Shown here: one piece after another, positions 32,056 to 41,123 of the stretch | Layout of the letters: each line of letters begins with the position of its first letter | Numbering within the stretch: position 1 is the first letter of the stretch | From: Thiogranum sp. | GTDB lineage: Bacteria; Pseudomonadota; Gammaproteobacteria; DSM-19610 | DNA length: 46,830 nucleotides | Reading direction: 5' to 3' | Assembly (NCBI GenBank): GCA_030148915.1 | Contig: JASBSN010000054.1 | Location: 1-46,830, forward strand | Translations under genes and position numbers: made by a program | The notes under the pieces: model-generated | Seen by the model: the letters and a program-made list of their open reading frames with translations, nothing else | What the model was told of the DNA's origin: nothing | Databases searched by the model: none

Positions 32056-33510
32056 ATGACCTACACCCAGTCCACCTCCCTTCTGACCTATCGGCCGTTG
32101 CTGTTGTGGCTGGTGTTGGGCCTGACCCTGTTCGGGTTCACGGCGCGCGCCGAAGACAACTGGTTCGAGGTGCTCAAGCGCGATGCGACGCCTGAGCAGT
32201 TGTACCGCTTTCTTTACGCGCTACCCAAGGGTGGCGATCTACACAATCACTTAACCGGTTCCGGCCGCCCCGAGTGGTGGTTGGCGCTGGCACTACAGCA
32301 GGCCGAGCGTGGCTACCACTATTACACCAAGGTGCGCATTAATAACTGTGCCGGGTACGGTGGTAATGAATTCGGTGCCGATCCCTATCTACTGTTATTC
32401 AAAAATCTGCAGGAATCGAACTACCTGGCGCTTGACGACTGCCGGCGCGGCGAATACCGGCGCCTGGATAAACTCGACGGCGTACAGAAAACCGCCTGGC
32501 TGAACAGCTTACGCCTGGACAAGCCTTATGAAGGTCGCAACGAATTCTTTACCACCCACTGGCCACGCCTGCGCGACCTGACGGCCAACCCTCACCTGGT
32601 TGCCGAACTGCTGGTGCGTAACATGCAGGCCTTCGGCGCCGAAGGCCTACTGTATCTGGAAACCCAGATCGGGGTGCGCGGCTATCTGAAACCCGACGGC
32701 AGCGCCTATGGCGCCGAACAGGTGTTGAGCATCTTCCGCGAGCGGCTGGCCGCGCGCGACGCGCAACGCACCGGTGTCACAGTCCGTTTCCAGTATGCCT
32801 TACTGCGTTTTACGCCCGACGCCGAACAGACGCTGGCATGGATTTATCCGTTTGTCGCCACGCATAACGATTTATACGTGGGTGTGAACATGGTCGGGCG
32901 CGAGGATAACGACAAAGGTTACCCGTTACGTTTTCTGCCGACACTGCGCGACCTGCGGCGGCGTTTTCCCGGCGTGCACCTGTCGATACACGCCGGTGAA
33001 GTCGACGAACCCAATTACCACGTGCGTGATACCCTCCTGCTGGGCGCCGAGCGCATCGGCCACGGCGTCAATCTGATCACCGACCCGCAAACGCTGGTAG
33101 CGATGCGTTATGGCCCTTATCTGGTCGAGATCAATCTCATCAGCAATTTATTGCTCGAATATATCAGCGATTTTAGCCAACACCCGTTTCCCGAGTATCT
33201 GCGCCTGGGTGTGCCGGTGGCGTTGTCGACGGATGATCGCGGCATGTGGGATTCTAATTTGAGCGATGAATACTACGTCGCCGTCACGCAGTTCAACCTG
33301 TCTTGGGCCGAGTTGGTCCAGTTGGGCAGGAACTCCCTTCAGTACAGCTTTCTGGACGCCGCCGCCAAAGACGCCTTGTTGCGTAGCTATGACCTGCGCG
33401 TACAGCGTTTCAAGGCGGCATTCATTAGTAAAGGTTGGCGCTCATTGCGTGGTGTGAAACCGGTGAGCTACGGCTTCGCTTGTCGATGGGCAACGTTGTG
33501 TACCTGGTAG
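32056..33510 (+). CDS. Exported adenosine deaminase, ADGF/CECR1-like
   Basis: 484 residues. A signal peptide (about 1-32, hydrophobic LLLWLVLGLTLFGFTARA) is followed by an adenosine/AMP deaminase barrel with KGGDLHNHLTGSG (HxH zinc ligands), SIHAGEVDEPNYHV (His/Glu), RIGHGVNL (His) and LSTDDRGMW (Asp-Asp). Export and length match the secreted ADGF group rather than the ~340-residue cytoplasmic Add. It would turn extracellular adenosine or deoxyadenosine into inosine. I chose ATG 32056 because upstream frames run through the palindromes. It is followed by a TonB receptor gene after ~200 bp without a gene. Confidence 0.88.
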   Translation: MTYTQSTSLLTYRPLLLWLVLGLTLFGFTARAEDNWFEVLKRDATPEQLYRFLYALPKGGDLHNHLTGSGRPEWWLALALQQAERGYHYYTKVRINNCAGYGGNEFGADPYLLLFKNLQESNYLALDDCRRGEYRRLDKLDGVQKTAWLNSLRLDKPYEGRNEFFTTHWPRLRDLTANPHLVAELLVRNMQAFGAEGLLYLETQIGVRGYLKPDGSAYGAEQVLSIFRERLAARDAQRTGVTVRFQYALLRFTPDAEQTLAWIYPFVATHNDLYVGVNMVGREDNDKGYPLRFLPTLRDLRRRFPGVHLSIHAGEVDEPNYHVRDTLLLGAERIGHGVNLITDPQTLVAMRYGPYLVEINLISNLLLEYISDFSQHPFPEYLRLGVPVALSTDDRGMWDSNLSDEYYVAVTQFNLSWAELVQLGRNSLQYSFLDAAAKDALLRSYDLRVQRFKAAFISKGWRSLRGVKPVSYGFACRWATLCTW

Positions 33511-33714
33511 CGCCGTCAGCGTGGCGTGCGGGCTCGCGGCGCACGCAGCCGGCGACGGCTAGGGAGTGGGTTTCCAGTGGTAAGGGTTTGATCGGAATAT
33601 CGAGTAGGGACGCTTATGGTCTTCCAGGCATTGTTACGGTGGGGTTCGACACCGGCGTGGCGATACCGGAATGGGTTTGCATGATTGAGTGTTCAGTGTC
33701 GGAGTACAAAAACT

Positions 33715-36111
33715 ATGAGTAGTGTGATGATGAATCGAACTTGGCTCGGGGCGGCTGGCGCCCTGATTTTGGGTGGCGTCCAGGGTAATCTCCTGGCGCA
33801 GGAACCCACTAAAGACGATAAAAAGGACGATGTCGTCGAACTCGAAAAATATGTCGCTGAGGACGAAGTCGAAGATAATCTGAATATGATGCCGACCGAG
33901 CCGGTCAAGTCGGTCTTCGGTTTCGACAAAACCATCCTGGAAACACCGCGCTCGGTGACCTCTATCAGTAGCGAGATGCTGCAGCGTTACGACATCACCG
34001 ACATCGACGATCTGGTGGCGCTGACACCCGGTTCGTTTACCCAATCGTTCTTCGGTGTCGCCGGGTCGTTGGAAGTCCGCGGTACGCCAGGCGAAACCTA
34101 TTTTCGCGGCGTACGCCGTATCGACAACCCGGGTAACTATCCCACACCGATCGGCGCCACCGACCGCATCGACATCGTGCGCGGGCCGGCCTCTCCGATC
34201 TACGGTCCGTCGAAAATCGGTGGCTATTTGAACTTTATCCCCAAATCGGCGCGCGCCGAATCGGGTCAGTACCTGGAAAAACCGGTGGGAGAAATGAGCT
34301 TCACCGGTGGCCAGTACGGAAAACGCATATTGCGCGGCGAGGTCGGTGGGCCGACTACCTGGGTCGGCAAGCAGGTCGGTTATTATCTGTATGCCGAGAT
34401 CGAAAACTCCGACAGCTACTACAACAACACACAAACTGATCAGACTATTCTGCAGTCGTCGTTCAACGTTGAGTTGTCGGATCAGTCGCGCATCGAATTC
34501 GGCGGCATGTACCACGAATACGACGGCAACCAGGTGGCCGGCTGGAACCGCGTCACCCAGGATCTGATCGATAACGGCACCTATATCACCGGCAGCCCGG
34601 CCGGTCTGGACGCCAACGGCGACGGCTCCATCGCGCCCAACGAAGTGCCATCCACCCTGGGCGCGTTTAATCCGCAGACTCAGTCCGATATTGATCCAAT
34701 CAACGCCCTGGTCAATCCTGGTATCGCCAAGCTCGACGGAAACAATGTGCTGGTGGCGCCGGACGACACCTTGCAGGACGACGTACTGACGCTGTATTTC
34801 GATTATTTCTACGACTTGAACAACGGTGCGAAAATAACTAACAAGATGTTTTACGAGTCGTTGGAAAATCTCAACGAAAATGCCTATGGGTTTTCTCAGT
34901 TTGCCGACACCTGGGCGGTCGAAGATCAATTGATTTTCGCGTTCAGCGCCGATCATGCCGACTGGTTTCATGCCGATTACCAGTTGTCGCCGTCGATTCG
35001 CTACACTAGCTTTGAACACGGGGGCGATTTCTTTTTCGAATATTTCGACCGTCGTGATCTTACCGGGCCATCGACGGCAATCGACCGGCGTCTGTTGGCT
35101 ACCCGTTCCGACGGCGTTTTTTACTCCAACCATAATACCGGTAGTTACACTGATTACGGCCTGTCGCTGTTAACGGACATGACGTTCGCCCGTAAACTGC
35201 ATGTCCTGCTGGGTGGGCGTTACGATATACTGGATATGAACAGCCATAACCGTAACGACTCGCTGAATAACACCAATCTCAAGGCCAGCGATACCGTGGA
35301 CGGCTTGTCCTGGACCGCCAGTCTTTCTTACGATTTGCCGTATGGCTTGAAGCCCTATGTTACCGCATCGGAACAGAAGACCGTCATCGCTGGCCAGGGC
35401 GGGGAGCTCGATCCGACCGACATCCGCGACGGCAACGCCTTCGGCGGATCCGATCTGCGAGAAGTCGGCGTCAAGGGCAGTTTCTGGGACGGTCGTTTGT
35501 ATACCAGTCTGGCCTGGTTCAATCAGGAGCGTACCGACCGTAACGCCCAGAACACGGTCACCAACAACACCACCGAATCCGAAGGTATCGAGTTCGAGTT
35601 CCGCCTGCTGGCCACCGATAGACTCACGTTTACCGGTGCCTATACCAATCTTGAAGTGATCAACAAAACGGCGGAAGAGAACGGCTCGCAGTTCAGCTTT
35701 CTAGGTGTCGAGGATCTGCCGAATATCGACCCGACCAGCTTCTTCGGCGGTGCGGTACTGGGCTTCGTCTCCAACGACAACTTTCAACGCGCCGGTATCC
35801 CAGAGAATATTTACAGCCTGTACGCCACCTATGATTTCGGCGGTCCGTTGGAAGGCTTCAACGGTATGTTGGGTGCAACCCGCGTCAGCTCGGTGTATTC
35901 GGGTTTTTCCAATAGCGTAAAGTTACCGGCCTATACCCTGGTCAATGCTGGTCTGGGCTATAAGGGAAAGCACTGGTCGGCGAGCGCTCGCGTCAAGAAC
36001 GTGCTCAACGAGAAATATTTTCGATCGAACTTCCCCGACCTTTTCGGCAGTGTAATTGTGCTTCCGGAGTTACCACGGACTTATGAGTTCACCCTGGCGT
36101 ACAAGTTCTAA
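33715..36111 (+). CDS. TonB-dependent outer-membrane receptor
   Basis: 798 residues. Signal peptide to about residue 28 (AAGALILGGVQGNLLAQ), an acidic linker with a likely TonB box (DDVVELEKYVAED), then the plug domain (about 55-170, FGFDKTILETPRSVTSIS and DRIDIVRGPASPIYGPSKIG) and a 22-strand-type barrel ending in an aromatic residue (EFTLAYKF), the usual BAM signal. It sits between an exported adenosine deaminase and a complete TonB-energising operon, so the likely cargo is a purine, nucleoside or related compound; not siderophore by context. ATG 33715 is chosen over a TTG at 33685; a GGAG lies ~11 bases before it. Confidence 0.93.
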   Translation: MSSVMMNRTWLGAAGALILGGVQGNLLAQEPTKDDKKDDVVELEKYVAEDEVEDNLNMMPTEPVKSVFGFDKTILETPRSVTSISSEMLQRYDITDIDDLVALTPGSFTQSFFGVAGSLEVRGTPGETYFRGVRRIDNPGNYPTPIGATDRIDIVRGPASPIYGPSKIGGYLNFIPKSARAESGQYLEKPVGEMSFTGGQYGKRILRGEVGGPTTWVGKQVGYYLYAEIENSDSYYNNTQTDQTILQSSFNVELSDQSRIEFGGMYHEYDGNQVAGWNRVTQDLIDNGTYITGSPAGLDANGDGSIAPNEVPSTLGAFNPQTQSDIDPINALVNPGIAKLDGNNVLVAPDDTLQDDVLTLYFDYFYDLNNGAKITNKMFYESLENLNENAYGFSQFADTWAVEDQLIFAFSADHADWFHADYQLSPSIRYTSFEHGGDFFFEYFDRRDLTGPSTAIDRRLLATRSDGVFYSNHNTGSYTDYGLSLLTDMTFARKLHVLLGGRYDILDMNSHNRNDSLNNTNLKASDTVDGLSWTASLSYDLPYGLKPYVTASEQKTVIAGQGGELDPTDIRDGNAFGGSDLREVGVKGSFWDGRLYTSLAWFNQERTDRNAQNTVTNNTTESEGIEFEFRLLATDRLTFTGAYTNLEVINKTAEENGSQFSFLGVEDLPNIDPTSFFGGAVLGFVSNDNFQRAGIPENIYSLYATYDFGGPLEGFNGMLGATRVSSVYSGFSNSVKLPAYTLVNAGLGYKGKHWSASARVKNVLNEKYFRSNFPDLFGSVIVLPELPRTYEFTLAYKF

Positions 36112-36146
36112 ATAGGTGGTCGGTGCGGCTGTTAAAGAGGCAAGTT

Positions 36147-36908
36147 ATGATGAAAACCCCTTTGTGTTTGGCGATGACGCTGGCTCTGATCGGTGCGCAG
36201 CTACAGGCGGGCGAGCTGGATAAGCCGCTCGCCACTCAGCTGCGCAGCGATCGGAGTGCTGCCACCAGCCAGAAAAAAATCGACAAGATGGCCGATCAGA
36301 CGGCCGATGCCCTGCAGACCTACCGGGCGGCGTTGCAGCGTGCCGAAAGCCTGAAGGTCTATAACGACCAACTGACACGTCTGATTGACTCGCAGCAGCA
36401 GGAAATGACGTCGATTCAACAGCAGGTCGACGACATCGACGCCATTGAAACCGGTGTATTGCCGCTGATGGTACGTATGACCGGCACGCTAAGCGAGTTA
36501 CTGGCACGGGATGCGCCGTTTCTGGTTGGTGAACGCACCAAGCGGGTCGCCGAACTTAAAACCCTTATCGACCGTGCCGATATCAGCATCGGCGAAAAAT
36601 TCCGCCGCATTATGGAGGCGTACATGATCGAGGCCGACTACGGTCGGACCATTGAAGCCTACCGCGACGAACTGGCCCAGGACGGCACGGTACTGATGGT
36701 CGATTTTCTGCGCATCGGGCGCGTGGGGCTCTACTATCAGACGCTGGACGGTACGCAAACCGGCCGCTGGAATCCCGGCGCGCGGCGCTGGGAAGTGGTG
36801 AGCGACGATTACCGACGCGCCGTGCTCGACGGTTTGCGGGTCGCGCGTAAACAGGCGCCGCCCAAGATGCTGGTATTGCCTATCGACGCGCCGGAGGGGC
36901 AGTCATGA
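36147..36908 (+). CDS. DUF3450 periplasmic protein of the TonB2-type system
   Basis: 253 residues with a signal peptide (about 1-22, LCLAMTLALIGAQLQAG), a long coiled coil (about 30-110, SQQQEMTSIQQQVDDIDAIE) and a globular C-terminal part (GRVGLYYQTLDGTQTGRWNP). DUF3450 proteins are the usual first gene of TtpC-ExbB2-ExbD2-TonB2 operons. It probably supports assembly or signalling of the energising complex in the periplasm. ATG 36147 has AAAGAGG upstream. The next gene overlaps by four bases. Confidence 0.88.
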   Translation: MMKTPLCLAMTLALIGAQLQAGELDKPLATQLRSDRSAATSQKKIDKMADQTADALQTYRAALQRAESLKVYNDQLTRLIDSQQQEMTSIQQQVDDIDAIETGVLPLMVRMTGTLSELLARDAPFLVGERTKRVAELKTLIDRADISIGEKFRRIMEAYMIEADYGRTIEAYRDELAQDGTVLMVDFLRIGRVGLYYQTLDGTQTGRWNPGARRWEVVSDDYRRAVLDGLRVARKQAPPKMLVLPIDAPEGQS

Positions 36909-38287
36909 TAAGGCACATCAAACTCGTATCGCTGGTGCACGCCGTGGTATTGGCTTGGAGCCTGTTACCGGCTCTCGGCTTTGCGGCCAACGACCTACAA
37001 AGCCTGATTAAAGAAGTCCAGTCGGCGGCCAGCAGCGAGGCGTTACACGATAAAGCACGCGAAACCCGTTTTAAGCAGTCGTTGGATGAGCGCACCCGGC
37101 TGATGGCGCAGGCCAAGGGCGAGGTCGACCGCTTGCTGGCGGCGCGCGACGCGCTCAAAACCGACTTCGATGCAAACGAAGCGGCTCTAGGCGATTTACA
37201 AGAGCAACTGGCGCGCCGCAGCGGCGACCTGGGCGAGTTGTTCGGCGTATTCCGACAAACTGCCGGCGATTCGCAGTCGATGATGTACGACTCGCTGGTA
37301 TCGCTGGACCGCCCCGAACGGCAAGACACCATCGACGCTCTGGCGAGCCGTAAAGAGGTGCCGAGCATTGCGCAGATGCAAAGTCTCTGGCAACTGCTGC
37401 TCGAGGAAATCGTCTTGTCCGGTGAGACCAGCAAGCTTAGCTCATCGGTTATCAAACCCAATGGACAGTCCTACCAGGCCGACGTCGTTCGCGTTGGCAC
37501 CTTTAACGCCATCAGCGGTGATAATTACCTGCGCTACCTGCCGGAGAACCACCAACTGGTCGAATTCGCCCGCCAGCCGGCGGGCTATATCCGCGCCGGC
37601 GCCGCCCGCCTCAGCGAGGCGCCGCCCGGCAAAACTACCGCGTTTGCCCTGGACCCGTCGCGCGGTGTCCTGCTCGGCTTGCTGGTGCAGTCGCCCAGCC
37701 TCCTGGAGCGTATCGAGCAGGGCAAGCTGGTCGGCTACGCGATTCTGTTGGTTGCCGCGATCGGCTTGCTGATTGTTGCCCAACGTCTGCTGGAGCTGTC
37801 ACGCCTGGGGCGGCGGATTAAAAAGCAATTGACCGACATGGAGCATGTCAACGACGACAACCCTCTGGGCCGGGTGCTGGCTGCCTATTACCAGAATCGT
37901 CAGTACAGTGTCGAGGTCATCGCGCGCAAACTCGAAGAGGCAATCTTCAAAGAGGTCGCCAATATCCGCAAAGGACTGCCGCTGATCAAGGTGTTGGCGG
38001 CGATTGCCCCGCTGATGGGCCTGCTGGGTACGGTAACCGGCATGATCGGCACCTTCCAGGCGATTACCCTGTTCGGCACCGGCGACCCCAAGCTGATGGC
38101 CGGTGGCATCTCGCAGGCGTTGGTGACCACGGTGTTGGGCCTGGTCGCGGCGATTCCGCTGTTGTTATCGCACAGCTTGTTGACCAGCCGCGCCACGCAA
38201 CTGGCCAAGGTGCTAGGTGAACAGGCCGCCGGCATGGTTGCCACGCAGGCGGAAATCATTGAACGCCAACAGCAGGCCGCCGCGTGA
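36905..38287 (+). CDS. TtpC-like MotA/TolQ/ExbB-family protein with periplasmic domain
   Basis: 460 residues. Signal sequence (about 1-28), coiled-coil periplasmic part (about 30-110), a beta-rich region, a membrane helix (about 277-298, AILLVAAIGLLIVAQRLLEL) and a MotA/TolQ/ExbB domain (about 350-445, APLMGLLGTVTGMIGTFQAI and LVTTVLGLVAAIPLLLSHSL). This layout is that of TtpC, the extra component required by Vibrio TonB2 systems. It starts at an ATGA overlap with the DUF3450 gene and ends in a GTGA overlap with exbB. Confidence 0.88.
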   Translation: MIRHIKLVSLVHAVVLAWSLLPALGFAANDLQSLIKEVQSAASSEALHDKARETRFKQSLDERTRLMAQAKGEVDRLLAARDALKTDFDANEAALGDLQEQLARRSGDLGELFGVFRQTAGDSQSMMYDSLVSLDRPERQDTIDALASRKEVPSIAQMQSLWQLLLEEIVLSGETSKLSSSVIKPNGQSYQADVVRVGTFNAISGDNYLRYLPENHQLVEFARQPAGYIRAGAARLSEAPPGKTTAFALDPSRGVLLGLLVQSPSLLERIEQGKLVGYAILLVAAIGLLIVAQRLLELSRLGRRIKKQLTDMEHVNDDNPLGRVLAAYYQNRQYSVEVIARKLEEAIFKEVANIRKGLPLIKVLAAIAPLMGLLGTVTGMIGTFQAITLFGTGDPKLMAGGISQALVTTVLGLVAAIPLLLSHSLLTSRATQLAKVLGEQAAGMVATQAEIIERQQQAAA

Positions 38288-38805
38288 ACGATCTGCTGAT
38301 GTTATGGCGCGATTTTTTTGCCACCGGCGGCCAGGTGTTGTGGGCCATCTTTGCCGTCACTGTCGGTGTCTGGTGGTTGATACTGGATCGCTTCTGGTAC
38401 TTGCGACGCGAGCACCCGCAGGCCTTATCCACCACCTTGCGGCAGTGGTCGCAGCGCGCCGATAAGCGTTCCTGGTACGGCGAGAGCCTGCGCCGTCAAT
38501 GGATTTCCCAATTGGAGTGCGCCATGTTGCGCAACCAGAAGCTGGTACCCAGTCTGATTGCGCTGTTACCCATGCTGGGTTTACTGGGTACGGTCACGGG
38601 CATGATCCAGGTGTTCGACGTGCTGGCCGTGACCGGATCCAGCAACCCGCGCGCTATGGCCGACGGCGTCAGCGCCGCCACGGTGCCGACCATGGCGGGC
38701 ATGGTCGCGGCGCTCAGCGCGCTGCCGTTTAGCGCCCGCCTGGAACGACGCTACCAGCGCGAGCTGCACCGTATCGCCGAAAAAATGCCTTCCGAGACGG
38801 AGTGA
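38284..38805 (+). CDS. exbB: ExbB-type proton-channel subunit
   Basis: A 173-residue MotA/TolQ/ExbB protein with three membrane helices; the signature LLPMLGLLGTVTGMIQVFD and PTMAGMVAALSALPFS lie in helices 2 and 3. Shorter than E. coli ExbB (244), as is usual for ExbB2. Together with ExbD it converts proton flow into TonB movement in the inner membrane. It starts at GTG overlapping the previous stop. Confidence 0.92.
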   Translation: MNDLLMLWRDFFATGGQVLWAIFAVTVGVWWLILDRFWYLRREHPQALSTTLRQWSQRADKRSWYGESLRRQWISQLECAMLRNQKLVPSLIALLPMLGLLGTVTGMIQVFDVLAVTGSSNPRAMADGVSAATVPTMAGMVAALSALPFSARLERRYQRELHRIAEKMPSETE

Positions 38806-38809
38806 ACTC

Positions 38810-39217
38810 ATGGCCTTCGATAACTACTCTGAACAGGACGACGAAACCCAGGTCGATATGACGCCCATGCTTGACGTGGTGTTCATTATGCTGATCTTTT
38901 TCATCGTCACCTCATCGTTCGTGCGCGAGACGGGTGTTGACGTCAGCCGCCCCAGCGCCGAAACAGCGGTCTCTACGGACGCCGGTAGTGTGCAGATCGG
39001 CATTACCGCCAACGACGAAATCTGGATCGACAAGCGACGCATCGACCCGCGCGCGGTGCGCGCCAACGTCGAAAAGGCCATGGCGGAAAACGCCGGTACG
39101 GCGGTCGTCATTGTTGCCGACGCAGGCTCCAACACCAGTGTATTGATCAAGGTCATGGACCAGGCGCGCCTGGCCGGCGCGAAAAACATCTCGGTCGCGG
39201 CGAAAAACGATCGTTGA
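38810..39217 (+). CDS. exbD: ExbD-type proton-channel subunit
   Basis: 135 residues with one membrane helix (about 20-42) bearing the essential Asp, D22 in VDMTPMLDVVFIMLIFFIVT, and a periplasmic domain (about 55-135). It starts 4 bp after exbB, with a GGAG in the exbB end as ribosome site. It forms the proton path with ExbB. Confidence 0.93.
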   Translation: MAFDNYSEQDDETQVDMTPMLDVVFIMLIFFIVTSSFVRETGVDVSRPSAETAVSTDAGSVQIGITANDEIWIDKRRIDPRAVRANVEKAMAENAGTAVVIVADAGSNTSVLIKVMDQARLAGAKNISVAAKNDR

Positions 39218-39219
39218 TC

Positions 39220-39861
39220 ATGACACGGCAAATCCCTCTGGGCGTCAGTGCGCTATTGATCGGCCTGTTCCTGTTCATGATCATGCAATTGATGATCAAA
39301 CCCGACAGCGCGCTGTTCAAGGCGGACAGTCAAAGCGCCTACCTTAACTTTGTGCGGGTTAAGCCCAATGAACGGCTAGTAGAAACCAAAGACCGGCGTC
39401 TGCCCGAGGAACCGCCGCCGGAGCCGCCACCGAAGACGCCGGATTTAAACATCGCACAGGACAAAATGCCGAACAACACCCCGCAAATGGCTATGAACCT
39501 GCCGTCACTGGACATACCCTTCAGCGCCGGCGAAGGGCCCTACATCGGCACACCCGGCGCGCTGGCCGTCGGCGCGGCGGCCTTCGACACCGACGTCATC
39601 CCGCTGGTGCAGGTGGCGCCGAGCTATCCGCGGCGGGCCAAGCAGGCGCGCGTTGAGGGTTATGTCAAATTGGCGGTCACCATCCGCCCCGACGGCAGCG
39701 TCGCCGACGCACGCGTCATCGACGCCGATCCCAAACGGCTGTTCGACCGGGCCGCCTTGCAGGCGATGCGCCGCTGGAAGTTTCGACCAAAGGTGGTCGA
39801 TGGCCGGCCGGTTGCGCAAAAGGCCGAACAGCTTATCGAATTTAAATTGGGGGGGCATTGA
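39220..39861 (+). CDS. tonB: TonB-family energy transducer
   Basis: 213 residues. A membrane anchor (about 7-27, VSALLIGLFLFMIMQLMI), a short Pro-rich segment (PEEPPPEPPPKTP, about 62-75) and the C-terminal TonB domain (about 130-213, YPRRAKQARVEGYVKLAVTI and ALQAMRRWKFRP). The short proline part is typical of TonB2. ATG 39220 lies 2 bp after exbD; a TTG six bases earlier is an alternative. It should couple to the receptor at 33.7-36.1 kb. Confidence 0.93.
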   Translation: MTRQIPLGVSALLIGLFLFMIMQLMIKPDSALFKADSQSAYLNFVRVKPNERLVETKDRRLPEEPPPEPPPKTPDLNIAQDKMPNNTPQMAMNLPSLDIPFSAGEGPYIGTPGALAVGAAAFDTDVIPLVQVAPSYPRRAKQARVEGYVKLAVTIRPDGSVADARVIDADPKRLFDRAALQAMRRWKFRPKVVDGRPVAQKAEQLIEFKLGGH

Positions 39862-39862
39862 C

Positions 39863-41107
39863 ATGCTGCGGGTGCGCGAGGGTTTGCTGAGCCTGGGCCT
39901 GACGCTGCTGCTCGGTTTTACCGCGGCCGGCCCGCTGGCCGCCGCCGAGAAGGCCACCATCGCACCGTCGACGTACAAGAAACTGACAAAAATTCAGGAG
40001 CAGATGGCTAACGGCCAGTGGCAGGTCGCCATCGACGCATTAAAACTCCTGCACGACAAGGTCAGCGACACCAGTGTCGACCAGGCCATCGTTTTACAGA
40101 CCTGGGGCTTTGCCGAAGTCAGCGCCAACCACTATAAACGTGCCGTTGCGTTGTTCGAACGTAGCCTGGCAACCACCCATTTGCCCGACGCGGCGGCGCT
40201 CAGTGTACGCTTTATGCTGGCGCAGCTGTACGCCGCCCAGGGTAACTACGCCAAGGCATTGAGCGTAGCGGAGGTCTGGATCAAGTCGGTGCCTGCGCCC
40301 AGCCCGACGCAGCATATCTTCATGGCCAACCTGTTGGCGCGGAACAAGCGCTTCGCGGCGGCGATTTCCCACGCCGAGGCGGCGATACGGACTGCCGAGG
40401 CACCGAAAGCGGTCTGGTACCAGTTGCTGCTGGCGGCGCATTTCGAGTTACGCCATTACCCGCAGGCGGCGCAGGTGCTACAGGCCATGATCGCGCATTG
40501 GCCGGACGATGCGCGTTATTGGGAACAACTCGCCAGCGTGTATATGTTGCGCAAGCAGGCGTCGCACGCGCTTGCGACCTTGCAGATCGCCTGGCGACGT
40601 GGCTTGCTGGACAAAGACGCCACACTGAAATCACTGGTGCAACTGGCGGTCAGCCGCGGCGTGCCGGAGCGCGCTGCGCGCCTGCTCGACCAGGCCTTAG
40701 AAAAACAGTTACTTCCGCCCGACCAAGCGTTTCTGAAAATGCTCGCCGATGCCTGGAGCCTGGCGCGCGAAAATCAGCAGGCGATCGACGCGCTGGCGCG
40801 CCTGGCCGCGGTCAGTAGTGACGGCGAACCCTGGTTGCGGCAGGCGCGTATTCATTTGGAACTGGGCGACTGGCCGGCGGCGCGCGGCGCGCTCGACAAA
40901 GCGCTAGAACGCGGCGTGAAAGTGCCGGGTAAAGCCTGGTTGCTGCTCGGCATCGCCGAGGTCGAAAGCCAGGATTTTTCCGCCGCCGACACCGCGCTAC
41001 GCAAGGCGCAAGCCTTTCCCGACCAGGCCAAACAGGCTTCGGCCTGGCTGGATTACGCCGCCGACCGGCGCCGCCAGGTAAAGCGGCTGGCACAAAACAA
41101 TCCCTAA
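39863..41107 (+). CDS. TPR protein of the TonB2 operon
   Basis: 414 residues with a signal peptide (about 1-29, LLSLGLTLLLGFTAAGPLAA) and consecutive tetratricopeptide-like helical pairs over the rest (AVALFERSLATTHLPDAAAL, YPQAAQVLQAMIAHWPDDAR, AARGALDKALERGV). Such a periplasmic TPR gene usually closes TtpC-ExbB2-ExbD2-TonB2 operons. ATG 39863 comes one base after the tonB stop with a G-rich run ahead. The exact role is unknown; scaffolding of the periplasmic complex is likely. Confidence 0.88.
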   Translation: MLRVREGLLSLGLTLLLGFTAAGPLAAAEKATIAPSTYKKLTKIQEQMANGQWQVAIDALKLLHDKVSDTSVDQAIVLQTWGFAEVSANHYKRAVALFERSLATTHLPDAAALSVRFMLAQLYAAQGNYAKALSVAEVWIKSVPAPSPTQHIFMANLLARNKRFAAAISHAEAAIRTAEAPKAVWYQLLLAAHFELRHYPQAAQVLQAMIAHWPDDARYWEQLASVYMLRKQASHALATLQIAWRRGLLDKDATLKSLVQLAVSRGVPERAARLLDQALEKQLLPPDQAFLKMLADAWSLARENQQAIDALARLAAVSSDGEPWLRQARIHLELGDWPAARGALDKALERGVKVPGKAWLLLGIAEVESQDFSAADTALRKAQAFPDQAKQASAWLDYAADRRRQVKRLAQNNP

Positions 41108-41123
41108 TATGATGGAGTCAGGT

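Noticed and set aside
33634-35133. 499-residue minus-strand ORF across the TonB receptor gene
   Set aside because: It is the shadow of the receptor's reading frame in GC-rich DNA; the plus strand has plug and barrel motifs, signal peptide and operon context.
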